From Stercorarius parasiticus (taxonomy: Eukaryota > Chordata > Aves > Charadriiformes > Stercorariidae), in the NCBI GenBank assembly GCA_013396915.1, contig VWZL01002002.1, forward strand, positions 186,001 to 250,000: DNA of 64,000 bases, in the 5' to 3' direction. Both the position numbers and the translations under genes were made by a program. Positions 13,299-26,252 of this stretch are shown piece by piece. The notes below the pieces were generated by a model, which was not told the DNA's origin, did not search any database, and worked only from the letters and a program-made list of their open reading frames with translations. Each line of letters starts with the position of its first letter. The first letter of the stretch is position 1.

Positions 13299-16200
13299 TC
13301 CATAATTTGGGACACAAATTTTCATAAAGTTGAAAAAAATTACTGTATCTCAAGGGCAATGCTTGAGCTTTGTGCTATGAAATTCCAAAGTGTATTTGGA
13401 GCTTGAAAAAAACAACCTCTATAGATGCCCTAATCCAGGTAAACCTGGAACATGAAGATCATGGGCAGAAAAAGGGTATATAGACAGGAGAATTGAACAG
13501 CTGGAAGTAGTTGAGAGTAGTTGTTTTGGGCAGGGGTCTTGTTGAAGTGAGGTGGGCCAAGAAGAAAGCTTAGATCACTGCAAAAAGAACAGTGAGGAAC
13601 AGAGGAAGGATTTCCGGAAAAAGAATGAGGATAAAATATGGTGTGTTTTGGAAAATAGTGGTGGAAAGTGGTGGAAGCACACGTAGGGCTGCAGGGGTCC
13701 GTTCTTGTCTCCCCTGCCAGCCTCCTGTGATCTGTGGACATCACTTTTCAAGACTCGGTGAAATCCACTGCTTGATTCCTCTCTGATCCGTTGTCAGCCT
13801 GGATGAAAGCTTCTAGCCTGTGGGAATAACCTCGAGGTCAGTCCTGCCTTTAAAGGTTTTGACAGCAAAGTTCAGGGTATCAAAAATGTACCTGCCCCTC
13901 AGTAATGACTGTCATGCCAACAAACCCCAGGAGCAGAAACAGGTAGAGTAGCCAACCTTTCAGAGAGACACACTTTGCCCTCCTACCCAACACTGGCTTG
14001 AAGGTGACCATCCACATCCTCTGCCCCACACCATCCCTTGCTGCCTCTGTCCCATGCCCCTGGGGCTTCTGGACCCTCCTGCCCAAACCAGGACAGCCCC
14101 CAGGGCTGCTGCGATGTGCAGAATGAGGTATGCATTGGAAAGCATTTCTGTGGAAGCCATTCTGCTTCTGCCACCCTGAAAGCCTTAGGAACGTTCGCTT
14201 TTCAAAACTATGAGGAAATGCACTTCAAATGTAAGCAAATTTTGTTGGAATGTCCAAGAAATATGGTTAATAAATGCAGACAAAAGAATATTGATATTTT
14301 TTGGCAAAATGTTATCATGGTTATTTTAGGATAAATACTTTGTCTTTGCATTATTAAAGTTGACCATCTGCAGGAATAATAGTGAGAAAGACAAAGGGAC
14401 TAGGGCAATGGGGATAGTGAACTCTTTTGTACACTGCAGATTTCAATTGTCATGAAAAAACTATTGCTTGGAGCATGAAGCTAACATTAGTAAGAGAGTC
14501 GGATAAAAGGCTGTGGGGCAGCGAAAGTAAACAAGTATTAGAAGTGAGGGAAAAAAAAATTTATTTTGAGGAAGAGTTGAAAATTACTGAGGTTCAGGGC
14601 ATGTTCCCTAGAATCAATCATATTGAAATCTGAAAGAAGTAGATGAGATCTTTCATACTATATCCCCACTACACTGTTTAATGTTGTTGCTTGAGGCTAA
14701 TTGCAATGCTGAGAAACTCAGACATCTAGTCAACATTGCGCTTTGTCTGAGTCTCATGGTAATAACTATCTTTTATTACCAAAGAAAAGCAGCAGAGAGT
14801 TTGTTGGCTGCTGCCCTGTAATGACTGTGCTTGATCTAAAAGAAGATGGGTGCTCTATTTTCTTTTTTTAAACAGCATCTTTATTGTGATCAAGAGAAGG
14901 CAAAGAAAGAAATCTGCTCCTTGCACACCTCTCTGTCTGAAAAAATCTGTAACTCAAGGACCAGTTCTATTTCCCATTAATAGCAGCAATGAGAAAGTAC
15001 AGTTCAAGCAGGGAGTGGGATCATATGAGTCCCTGCTTGAATTTTTTTTTTTTTTTGCCTGGCTAAACTTGCATTAAAACAGTTGTTTTCTTTATCTGAA
15101 GGTAGCAGAAAGTACCTGATGTACTTCCTCAAACCAGGACAGTTTCCTGTATTCTCGTGGCAATGTTAATTTTCAGCATGTTCAGAATTAACCGGTCCAT
15201 GCGTTAAAATGCACTTGTCAGGTAGAAATCTTTTTCTCTGGGTGGGAAACAGAGCAGTTGAAAACTTGATTAAATTAAAAGGATCTTCTTACAGGAAGAC
15301 AACACTTGGCTGCATCTATAGTTTGGCTCTGGGGGGTGAAGCGCTCGTATGACAACCAGTTCACAGCTGCCATAGCACAAACTGAACTAGGGGTTTCCCC
15401 AGTTAACACCCAAACTCCCGCAGCTCTTACAGCTGGTCTGCAGATGTGTGGCTGTGGCCACATAGTCCTGTGTAGCTGAGTCTGAATCTTTTGCACCTGA
15501 AAAGCAGTAGTGTGGATTTTCCCACAGAGAAACCCGTAAGTTCAGTGCTGAGGGGGAGGAGTGGGGAGGATTGCCACCAATAGGGCTTCCTTCCCATAGG
15601 AAGTACTTCACAAGACATTCCCTTTTCTCCATAGTGCCCCTTCCCCTGCATCCCAATACTCCAGCATTGCCCCAGAGTGATCTGCAGAGATTTAAGAGCC
15701 AGCAGAGATGCAGTTTGGGAGGTCTCGGCCACAGCCTCTGCAATCTCAACAGAATCCATGGACAGTTTTCAAGAGGCCACAAAATTGGTGTTCTCCCCTA
15801 CCCTGGGCAGCATGGGCAGGCCATAGACCAGTGCACACCCAAAGGGGCCATAAATTTTCTGCCCAGTGACTGGGGCAGGAGGTGCAGGGATGGCAGCAAG
15901 CAGCAAAACCCAAGGCAGGCCAATGCTCCATGTCAGCTGTGAAGGGCATCGGCACCCATTTGGCAACTAAGGGAGAGACTGCTGTCTCCAGGACCCTGAA
16001 GTAATGGTTTGTGACGGGTGTGCAGACAGGACAGGATTTCCCCTTTTAGCTGTCACCTGTCCTCACACCAACCCAGTTCCCTGGGGAACAAAAAGAGACT
16101 TTCCAGCAAGACAACGCCTGACACTTCTGTTACTGAATGGTGTTAAGAATGATAGCTTATATAATCCTATAGCCTCATTTCATTTCAGCAGTATTTAATG

Positions 16201-17855
16201 AAAGAAGAGATGGTTGAACAAAGCAGTTTCGTATACTATTCAACAAACGGCTCTTTCTGTATGAAATGTTAACAATAGCTGTCATCTTTGTACAAAAAAA
16301 GGCTTCCAATTACTTCTGTGCTAAGAGAAAATCCAAATGCAGCTGAGAGGCCCACAAGCAAATTATTTCTGATACCATTATGGAAAATGAAAATGTGTGA
16401 CCCACACCTTCATTTAATTTTTTGGTAGCCTTGAAAGTTAATTTGAGTTTGTGTTCAATTTTCTGGGAAGTTTCTTCTTTACAGCTGTGGAATTTGGGGA
16501 CAGAATTGAACAGAACTGAAAACTGTCCTTTCCTCTCCAATGTTTTTCACATTTCGGTGCTAGAGATGGGGAAAAGGGAGGAGATGACATCTAATTAATG
16601 TAACATATAAAGAGAAAAGGAAGTCTATGATGTAAAAAATGTCATATGACTTCATTAAAATTCCTTTAGTACACGGTAGGGAGATTTATAGGACTGGTAG
16701 ATGGAAGTGTATAAAAAGAAAGATAGAGTAACATTAGCTTTGCTGGTGTTCATTTCTGCTATAAATCTCATGACTAGAGGCTTTCTCTAAATTGCATCTA
16801 CCTCTTGGACTTCCTCTTCTGTCCCATATACTTTGGGTCATCTGAAAAAGGAGAAAATGCATCCTAATTTCCTTATATCCATATCTCTGTCTGGATTCAA
16901 ATTATACATTCATTGTGTGAATTCTTTTTCTGTACGTTGATTTCTATTACCTTTTATTCCATTGAAGGTTAGTCTGAAGCAGAGTTTGTCTGGAAGAACA
17001 AAATAACACCCTTTTTCATCCAGAATTTGAAGTCAAGCAACTGTGAGATTTTTCAAAGAATGTCTCAGTTTCTGCAAAGGTCATCTGATCAAAAATATCT
17101 TAAAAAATAGCTGTTGAGCTACAGAAGCCCTTAGAGTTTTCTTAGCTCCAAGTCTTGGTTCCCAGCCTTTCTGACATGGACCCCACACTCAGAGGTCACA
17201 TTAGTAATAATTATAGGGACTTGGAACCCTTCTCTTCCACTGGGTCTTACCCTGCAAAGCAGAGTGACCACAATTAAAATGCTAATTCGTAGTGATCCCT
17301 AGCTCATGTCAGTTCTCTCCCTATGTCTAGAAATTGCATGGGAGAGTACTTGTTCACTGGAGCTAAAAGTCATGCCAGGAACCACTCTAACATTTTAATG
17401 CAAGAGATAACTGAGTACTGGTGCCTGGGAAGGGCACTATTTAATTTCATAGTATAGATGTAGCCTGAGACATAGGTCCTGGATTTGCAGCAGAAAGCCT
17501 CCAAGTCTCAGTTTTCATGGGTTTAGCCAGTGCTTGTTGAAGCTTCTAGTTTACGGCATTTGTTTTTGTGAACCAAAATAGTTGATTGGTTTTGGGTTTG
17601 TCATTTTTTTTCAATAAAACTTTTTAAAGAATCTGAAGGGCAGGTACACTGAGAAGCACTGAAATACTTCTAGGGTATGAATACACTTTAGGTACCATTG
17701 CTTGCACTTACAAAGATTGTTTAAAGGCAACAGTTGTCTTCAGGACCAGATTCTCACATGGCTTTGGCAGAGAAACTATGAGCAAAACCTCAAAGCTAGC
17801 TGAGGTTGGTATGTTCATGCACCAGAGTCTCCTTGGTCATTACTATACAGCCTAT
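13299..17855 (+). other. Intron block with a GC-richer, ORF-dense island at 15.3-16.1 kb
   Basis: Mostly AT-rich intron with a T15 run at 15042-15056. Between about 15275 and 15966 base composition rises and overlapping frames of 65-131 codons are open on both strands. I recognise no domain, and openness on both strands in several frames points to composition rather than coding. A smaller GC-richer patch lies at about 13880-14170. Confidence 0.5.
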
Positions 17856-17929
17856 ACAGAATCATAGAATGGTTCGGGTTGAAAGGGACCTTAAAGACCA
17901 TCTAGTTCCAACCCCCCTGCCATGGTGGT
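17856..17929 (-). mobile_element. CR1 LINE 3'-end fragment
   Basis: ACAGAATCATAGAATGGTTC and then GGGTTGAAAGGGACCTTAAAG through CAACCCCCCTGCCATGG is the reversed CR1 3' end, about 75 bp long. Confidence 0.9.
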
Positions 17930-20900
17930 GTTGGGACAGGAGGTAGTCAGGCAGTGGTAGGAAACCATAGTAGGAGAAAGGTAGATCATGGTGTGTTGAG
18001 TTAATCTTTCAGACAAATTTGTGTTGCCACTGAATACAATCACTACTCTCTCTAAATGGTTTGCATATTTTTTTAGGGCATTTCTTTCTCATTAATTGCT
18101 ATGCAGTTTTCAGTATAATTAGGAATAAAATGCCATGTTTGAAATTAGACATATTCTACTGATGACACACAACCTTGAATGAAATCTAGATCTCATACCG
18201 TAACTAACCTCTGCTGTGCTGAGAACAGATAGAACTGAAGATGCATTTCTTTTAATAAAGAAAGTAATCTCACCTGACTCTGAAAGCACAAAACGCAGGC
18301 TGCTGCTTTAAAATGTGCTGTTGCCTGCACAGTCCAATTCCTATTCATAGTGATTCCTTAATATTTTGAATTTCAGTGTTGAATTTATCTTAATGTTGAT
18401 GTCTAACTGAACCATTATATGATCAGAAAAAAATACTGTGAGAGTTCCTGGACTGCACCATTCCCACATAGAAGCAACGTGAATGTCTGTATCCTTTGTC
18501 AAGTTGTCTCGTTCATATTCATGTACAAGCGCAGTAGCTAATTTTACAGAATAAGGAGTGATACCTCTCCGCATTCCTTGGGGTGGAATCATGAGCGCAG
18601 GTAAATCTCTGTGTTGCAGCCAATAAATTTATTTGACACAGTTTATGACCCAGTAGATGTAAATGTCTGCTGTGAAACTAATGATGGATGAAGCAAGAGA
18701 ACAAGTTATCTCACAAGACTTCCAGTTGGACTAGAAATAATCTATCCTGTGAAATGCTGACAAGTTCACTTCTAATCTTAGTTAGAAAATTGAGGTTGGA
18801 GTAGATAGTGCTGAAAAATAATGGGTGAAAATCTGTTCTAACTTTTCAAACCATTTCCTACATCCATTCTTAACTTACTACAAGGTGCCTAGGGAGTCGC
18901 AGAGCTATTCAATCACTTTCATATTAACAGAAAAGCCCCACGTGCACAGCTTTTCTATGAACTATTTCCTGTGTTAAAGAGAAATTCTGTATTGTCTGTA
19001 TAGCATAGTTCACTGTTTCCAGATAGTACATTTAGAGATTTAGTCAAATGCGAGGAACTCTTAACTGATTCTGAACAGCTTTACAGCCGTGTTTTCTTAC
19101 ACCGTTACCTTTCTGAAAGTATTTGATTAAAATAAAGGGAACACAAAACAAACAGCCCTTATTCTTCTACACTACTCATCTTTGTTAAAAGTGGCTGTTG
19201 TAGAGCTGCAAATGTAGGTCTACAAGAATAATCATCAGGACAGTGTTGATCTGTCCCAGAAGGGTGTGAGAAAGTTTTTGAAGTCCTTTGATATTCATAT
19301 GCTTAAGAATAGTGACCTGGGATGTAGCTCTGAAAGGGAAGCAGATGAGAGACATGAAAAATACGCAAAGATGAATCCCACAGCCTCAGGTATTTTCCAA
19401 GAACAGTTATAATTCTACTTTCTTTTCCTAAAATCTGACCTAGTTGTAGTAGGAGATGGTGAAAGTCAATACAGTCAATGACCTTAAAGCTGGCATATTA
19501 AAATAGTGTGGAAAGGTCTAATTATCATAAAGGTCACAGAATAAAAATTTGGTTCCAATTCTGTTATTTCCAGGAGTCAATGGAAGCGCAGCACAGCTAC
19601 CAAAATTCCTCAGTGACTTTCAGAAATGCTTGATGTTTACTTTCTTGGGTCAATATTAGTAGAATTTATATTTCTTTAAGTAAGGGAATCGTAGTTGAAT
19701 TTTTAATAACCAGGGAAGAGGAGGATTAATATATATTTAATAAAGCACTAGCTTAAAATTAAGGGCAGGAAAGCATTTCAAGGAGGTATGAAAGCTATCT
19801 CCAATATTCATCCAAATTCAGAGAGATAAGTAAAACAAGAAATTTAATATTTTATAGAAAACTATGATTTAACAGTAATACAGCTCCTACAAAAGGAACT
19901 ACAATCAGATTTAATTCCAAAATGCTTTATATGGAGAAAAATTTACCAAAAATTATATTTTATATTAAATAGTTCTACACAAAAATTTTTCATTTCAGGA
20001 CTTCTGTAATTTTAAATAAATGTTGTTTTAGCTCAAAAAAAAAATCTAAATGAAAAATATGTTTAAAATTCTTTGAAATATTTGAAGCATGAAATTTCCA
20101 ATGGGAAAATCTTTTCTGTGAAAAAATCTGAGGGACACACATTTTCAATGTATCTGATTGTTAAAAAAAGTCAGATGGATTATTTTTTCCACTTTTTGTG
20201 AAAGAAAAGGGTCCAGTCTTTTACTGGTATCTCAGGCTTTTCATGCAGCTTTTGAGGTCAAGAATAGCTTAAATAAAAATGTCTGGGCTTCTAGCATCAC
20301 TGCGCTGGGCAGGGATGCTTCCTCGTTCTACACCTTAGTTGTCTACTTCTCTTTTCCCTCCAGCACACTCAATTTCAAGTTAAACAGACTTTACCAAGAA
20401 CATGTGCTTCCTTGAAAGTCTTGATCACCAGGTGATTCCATCGTTGTTCTGTCGCAGCAATTTTGCACTGAAATAACTCTGATGATTTTGTTGAATTTGT
20501 ATATTCTATATTATTTTATATATTTGTATATTGTATATTATTTTGTATATTAGTGAAGCTGAGAAGAGGTTTAGCTCTCCTGAGTGACAGCTAACTCAGA
20601 GAAGCTGAGGAGAGGCAGCATCACTCAGATGGCAGGCAATTTGTTTCCTAATCAGAAGTTTTACTTTATCCATGTGATTTTTTCTAATGTTGACTTTGCA
20701 ACATCCAGTCGGGGGCGTGTCTTTTTACTATAGGTCTGTGTTTACATAGACAGCTTCCTAAGCTCAAGCAAGGTATTCTCCATAGAAGGGTCTGTGTTTC
20801 TTTTTCCATGTGTAACTGTTATAAGCAATCAAAATGGTTGGACATGTATTTCCTGGTATGCCTTTGAGTGTGATTCAAAAGAAGTGAGTAATTTGAGAAC

Positions 20901-21623
20901 CAGCATTACTAAAGTCTATATAAGCTTCACGTATTTTTAAAATTCAAGGATAAATACACAGGCATAATGTAAGTGAACTTTTAAAAAGTGTGCACAAAAT
21001 TTCTGGTGTTGTTGAGATTTATAAATGCCTGCCTAAGACAAAGTATGTGCAAAACCAGATATTCCCTTTTTAAATACAATTTTTAAAGCCAGTGTGTTTT
21101 TATACTCAGAACAAAAAAAAAATAAAATATGTATTTAAGGTAGGAAATAGATACTCTCATTGCTTTTGAAAACTCTCTTTTTGAGTGGATAGTGAAGTGG
21201 AAGTTAAATATCATTGTACATTTTTGTAGATCCTAAATGGGAAGTCTTCAGAACCATTATAGCCCTCCACAACAGACTGGCTTGTGATCACAGTTTGTCT
21301 CTACATCTAAGTTGCCATTCAAGTCTCCTTCTGTAACAGAAATAGATTATTGGTTTCAGCTTCATGAGTGGAAACTCATGTATGTTTAAAATTGTCAGTT
21401 ACCAATTATTGACATTTTGCCTGAAATCCTCATGCTTTATAGTAAGAATTTTTAGGAAAGTTTTATAGCATCAATTCAGAAGTGGTAAAAACTAGACAGT
21501 TGTTTTAGGTATGCTGTCAGTTTTCACTGTCTATTACTCATTTTCAGTGACTTGAAAGTGCCTCTGTAAACTGAGTCTAACTTCCAGACCTTTGGCTTAC
21601 TAGTGCCAAATGTTTGCTTTCAG
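17930..21623 (+). other. Last part of the intron before the 76-bp RALYL exon
   Basis: AT-rich unique DNA. It contains an AT-rich simple repeat at 20499-20552 and long A/T-rich stretches at 19.7-20.2 kb. The final bases give a moderate pyrimidine tract (TGTTTGCTTTCAG). No gene or RNA recognised. Confidence 0.6.
20499..20552. repeat. TATATT-type AT-rich imperfect simple repeat
   Basis: Repeated TATATT/TATTTTATATAT/GTATATT words in tandem over about 54 bp, made only of A, T and a few G and C. Confidence 0.75.
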
Positions 21624-21699
21624 ATATCAACATGGCAGGAGAACCAAAGCCATACAGACCAAAACCTGGCAACAAGCGGCCACTTTCAGCACTTTACAG
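21624..21699 (+). CDS. RALYL: RALYL internal coding exon (76 bp; end of RRM and basic linker)
   Basis: Preceded by TTTGCTTTCAG and followed by GTAAGC, both good splice sites. The exon enters with two bases finishing a codon (G|AT, Asp) and leaves with two bases (AG|A, Arg). It reads [19 protein letters not shown] followed by PLSALYR, with no stop. DINMAGEPK is the hallmark C-terminal edge of the RRM in the hnRNP C/RALY family, and the KP-rich linker with SALY matches RALYL rather than RALY, which from memory has KPDRPKGLKR and SAIYS here. RALYL is a nuclear RNA-binding protein, mainly neural in expression. This exon joins the RRM, encoded upstream of the window, to the central region. The 76-bp length is not a multiple of three, so skipping it would shift the frame; it is expected to be constitutive. 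The paralogue assignment rests on recall, not on an alignment. Confidence 0.92.
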
Positions 21700-24024
21700 G
21701 TAAGCGAGGTTTCATCTCAATTTACTACAATTCAATTATTATTAGAAAAATTATGGTAATCTGAAATGTATCTACCAATGCCACTGTGTAGCCCATGAAC
21801 GAGAGAAAGGAAATTTTTACATTCACTCTTTGATGTTTGCTCAGAATATAATCAAGCTGATGTACCCACTGAAAGGTTTTGAATGTGAGTAAAAGAGCCA
21901 GTATTGGCGCATCTGACACTATGGGCACCTGTTGACTCGCTCCAGAGAAAAATATTCTAACTTCCATAGATAAAGACTGTCCATATGATGCCTATCTTAA
22001 AAAACTAACTTATGCCAATGAAGAGTAAGGCTAGTAGACAAAATTATTGACTAATACTTAGAAGCAATGATCACAACATGCAATAATGTCCCTCTTTCAG
22101 TTGGAAACAAAACACCAGAGTCTCTGTTTGCTGTAAATAAAATAAAATACTTAGGATATTTAAAAGATAATACAGGCATTCAGAAGAATAAATAAAACTA
22201 AATCAGTTGGACCAGATTTTTATTTCTCAGTGAAAATACCTCATGTTTTACTGAGGCAAAAAAGCTGGTCTCCGCCTTCCCAGTATTCACATCATGGATG
22301 TTACTTGCCAATGCAAGAATAATGCGAAGGAAAGGACTGCAGTTTTAAATTGTAAGACGTGTTACACATAGTCTTGCTATACTAAAAAGCTATTTGACAA
22401 GATGTTTGACAGTGACACTACTTTAGGATCAAGTAGCAGAACACAATCGCCTTGTACAGGTTTTTTCCAGGGATACTAAAGCCACTGGTGTTGTGCTTGG
22501 TGAACGTTAGGTTCTGTAAGACTCCACCCAAGTGGTTAGTCTGAAATTCAAGCTTTGAATTTAAATATGTATTGCAATAAAAGATTTTTATTTATTTTTT
22601 TATGCACTGGTAATTTAATTTTCCCTCCACACCTCCTTTTTCCTTTTTCTGAAGTGAAAACGAAAGTGCAGGAGAAGAAGAGCAGACATTAGGCCCATAT
22701 AAAAGTGTAATGTTTAACAAAATCATAATGAAGTACACAATAAAATCATAAATCTGTCATTTACTAAACCTACTGACAATAAGACTGGTGTGGTGATCTG
22801 TGAAGTGTTTATTAATCTCTCCACTTCTAGTGCTACAATCAATAGGGGGTTTTTTGTTCTTCTTTTTTCAGTTAAGTGCTATTTCAATTTTTAATCCTCA
22901 TGCTTTATTGCTTGGCAATGGCCTCCTTGTGCCTTTTTTATTTGCAGGGTGCTGTGAAAGAACAAATAGTTTCAGAGCAACAGAACTAGTTTCTCATTGA
23001 TTTGTATGTCAAGGGTGAGAACCAACTTCTAACAAGATTGGACTTCTTCCTCAGGTGTTCAGGAGGGCATTAGTAGTGCCTTTCTCCTATTCCCAGATGC
23101 CTTCTTTCATACAGCAGCTTGTACAAACCCAAGAAAGACCCCTCTTTTTTTTCAAAATCAATTAAGCCTAGAGAAGCATTCCAGATTGTTAAGGGGATTG
23201 ATAGACAGACATGCACACTTGCATTTCTGCTCAATAAGCCTCACTTCTCATAAACATACTACAGAATTTATGCTCCAGATCTATGAAAGGAATTAGGGCT
23301 GATTTTTACTGTGGCTGAAATGCAGATAGACTGTCTCTGAGAACAACAACTCAGTGCCAAAATCAGAGACGCTTGAACATGACTTTTTCAAGCCTGGTCT
23401 CATCTGAAAGCTTCAGATAGAAATTCCAGGGTGGGATCTCAGATGAGACAGGCAGGAGCATTTTAGATCTGAACTTGTGTGCTACATGATAGTAATGTTA
23501 AGTTTTATTTTATAGTTGCCCTTAGCTGAAGTGATAGCAATATTATTTTTGGAGAAGAGAACCCCTGTTTCATCATTACTCTGAAGTGCAAGCTGTTATA
23601 CTCTGGGTATTACTGGTAGTCATGGTCTACTGTGTCCCTGTGTCAGTATTTCAAAAGATTTTTGAAGATGTTCTGTGGCTTCTGGCATTTATATGCACTT
23701 CCACCTCTTAGTTTCTGAATGTTTTCTCATAAATACTTGCTCTGCAGACAAGACAGGAATAAGAGAGAAACCTGTGGAAAGTTCTGAGGGAACTTTAAAG
23801 AGAAAAAAGATCTTAGGTTGTGTCCTTTCATGGATCTAGTACAGACTAATTCTTTAGAAGGCTATGAGAAGTTTTTTTAAGCAACTAACAGAAGCCTTCA
23901 TCTGACGGTAATGGAGAACTTTCATTATCTCAGTATCTGTTAGCATATTAATATGTGAGGAAATCAATGGCTTATAAAGTTCCTGACAATGTTAAGAACA
24001 TTTACTAATTTCAAAACATTGTAC
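21700..24024 (+). other. Start of the 21.7-kb RALYL intron
   Basis: Begins with the GTAAGC donor. AT-rich unique DNA; short frames only. No repeat or RNA gene recognised before the LTR relic at about 24.03 kb. Confidence 0.6.
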
Positions 24025-24533
24025 TATATCTGGCTGGCTGGAGTTAACTTTCTTAATAAGATCCCATATGATGCTGTGTTTTGGATTTGTTACTAAAACC
24101 CACCAATTTTGGCAGTTGCTGTTTGCACAGCCTCAAGGCTTCCTCTTTTTCCTATTCTGCCTTCCCAATGAACAGGTGGGGAGCGGGCAGTACCTTGGGA
24201 AGGGATACGGCTGAGGCAGCTAACCCAAACTGGCCAAAAGGATATTCTATATCATATACCATGCTCAGAAATAAAAAATGGGGAGGTTTTCCTTTCCAAA
24301 GTTGGTTTGTAGACTGCTTGGGCATCAGTCTGCTTGTATGAGATGGAAAGTAATTGCCTTTGCATCACTTGGTTTTTTTCCTCCTTCCTCCCCTTATTAA
24401 ACCAGATTTATCTCAACCCGTGAGGGTTTTTTCACTTTTGTTCTTCCTTCATCCCTTTATTCTCTCCTTCATCCCAGTGGGGGACAATGGTAAGGGAGTG
24501 AGATAGCTGCTTAGCTGCTTTACCCACAACATG
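24025..24533 (+). mobile_element. Solo LTR relic of an avian endogenous retrovirus
   Basis: GGCTGGCTGGAGTTAACTTT at the left, TGTGTTTTGGATTTGTTACT, a GGCCAAAAGGATATTCTATA block, the polyadenylation-type AATAAA at about 24270, then TATTAAACCAGATTTATCTC and AACCCGTGAGGG, and a purine-rich end. This order matches an LTR family widespread in birds, which I know from recall. The outer ends are decayed, no internal gag/pol sequence flanks it, and I see no clean target-site duplication. It is best read as an old solo LTR formed by recombination, in sense orientation to RALYL. The exact family name is not assigned. Confidence 0.78.
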
Positions 24534-24839
24534 GAGAAAGCTAAAGATGACTTTAGATTTGATTTTGACTAAGAGAAGCAGTGGTTAAAAATTTAGTCAT
24601 CTCAAAATACTCACTGTGAAAAGGGAGGACTGAGAGCAGTAGAAATAAGATAATGGATTTTAGAAAGGACAGACTTCAATGAGCTCAGGGAACTGGTAAG
24701 TAGGATCTCTTGGAAAGAAATTTTAGGGACAAAAGGAGTGCAGAAAATCCTAAGTTGACTGTGCTTAAGGTAGAATAGAAAATTCTTCTGAAGAAGTAGA
24801 ATAAAGGAATAATATGGCAGCATCAAGTTTCTTTAACAC

Positions 24840-25865
24840 CCTGAAAAGTGAAAAGGAATTGTACAAAATGTGGAATCAAAACCCCATGACTGGAAGTGAG
24901 TGAAAAAGAACAGCAGAGTCATCTAACAGGATGTCAGAAAGGCTAAGGCACATAACGGTATAAAAGGCAACAAAAAGATTGTCATTAGAGTAACTTACTT
25001 TGCTTTTTTATACTGCTGTTACTTAGCAGGAAAGGAGAGCAGATAGTATATGATACAGAACAGGCTTCTTTTGCTTTAGCAAAGAGGTCAGTTGACCAGC
25101 TATTTAAAAAAATCCATTTTAGCCAGAGGATATGGAATAAAAGAATTGGCTAACCAGTATTTGAAAAGTGAATTCAGTGGAAATGGTATGATGAGATTCA
25201 CCCTAGAGTGTTTAAAGGACTAGCTGAATCTGTGTGTGGACTAATAGTGATTGTTTTCAAAAGCTTATGGAGGTCACATAAGGTAGAAAACCAGTACGCA
25301 TGGGCAGGCATTATACCTGTTTTTAAGGAGAGGAGGATCCAGAAAATTATCAGGTCAGCCTAGACTTGATTCCCAGAAACGTGCTAGAACAAGTTATTAA
25401 ACAATCAATTTATAACCACCTAGAGGATGATAAGATGGTAAAAAATCCATCATAGAATTATCGGGAGTAAATTATGTTGAAGCAATATAATTTCCTTCTC
25501 TGACAGGATAGCCAATTTAGTGGATAAAGAGGAAACAGTAGATGTGCTATATGGTCATTTAAACAAGATTTGACATTTGCCACATGTGGTGTTTTCATAA
25601 ACATGTTCAAGAAATGTGGCTAGAAGAAACTGTCTTAAGGTAGATATCCAATGTGTTGGAAAAACAGTGACAGTGTATAACATAGTATTAAGGATAACAA
25701 CTATTGTTTGTTCAGTCTCCTTTGTTACAGATTTTTAAAGAGTACTTTTGGATATTTGAGCCACATTTAAGTTTTATGGTAAGCAAGCAGGAGTGCTGCA
25801 CAGGGTTGCATGATTTTATTTATTGTGAAGTACTTGAGGCATCAAATTTGTCCAAAGTACTCTGC
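24840..25865 (+). mobile_element. Ancient CR1/L3-like LINE relic (reverse transcriptase region)
   Basis: Translated in pieces, the plus strand gives DEIHPRVFKGLAESVCGL at about 25192-25250, then a WRSH-type stretch, GIIPVFKE, a decayed VLEQVIKQ-like segment near 25385-25410, and DRIANLVDKEETVDVLYGH-like sequence near 25503-25560. These are the conserved fingers and palm blocks upstream of the RT active site in CR1/L3 LINEs, and the nucleotide string resembles old reptilian CR1 copies. There are many stops and frameshifts, and both ends are lost. It is far more diverged than the other CR1 copies here, so it was probably inserted long before them. The 3' boundary is uncertain: weak similarity may run to about 25865. 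Confidence 0.72.
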
Positions 25866-26147
25866 ATCTCTGAAGAGAAGCCTGCATCACATTTATAGCT
25901 GGATATGCACATGAGTAATAAATAAAGAGCAACCGATGTCCTATGACGTTTTATACCCATGTAATTTGTTTATGAGTCCAAGTCATTAGATCCACTTCTG
26001 CCTGGAATGGCATAAGAATACTTGGTCATGCCTCAGTTCAGGATCAGCACCAGTTCAGGATTCTTTTTTTTATCCTTTATAGTTTTATAATCTGTCTGGA
26101 AATAATCTCGTTTAATCTCACCTATGTGAAATTTAGCATGAGCCTAA
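25866..26147 (+). other. Intron spacer
   Basis: Unique-looking AT-rich DNA between the old LINE relic and a younger CR1 fragment. Nothing recognised. Confidence 0.5.
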
Positions 26148-26252
26148 ATCATAGAATCATAGAATCATAGGGTTGGAAGGGACCTCTGGAGATCATCTAG
26201 TCCAACCCCCCTGCCAGAGCAGGGTCACCTAGAGCAGGTTGCACAGGAATGC
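26148..26252 (-). mobile_element. CR1 LINE 3'-end fragment with three terminal octamers
   Basis: ATCATAGAATCATAGAATCA then TAGGGTTGGAAGGGACCTCTG through GAGCAGGTTGCACAGGAATG: a reversed CR1 3' end whose terminus carries extra octamer units. About 105 bp remain. Confidence 0.92.

Noticed and set aside
13880..14174. Overlapping frames on both strands in a GC-richer patch
   Set aside because: Multiple frames open simultaneously on both strands point to base composition, not coding.
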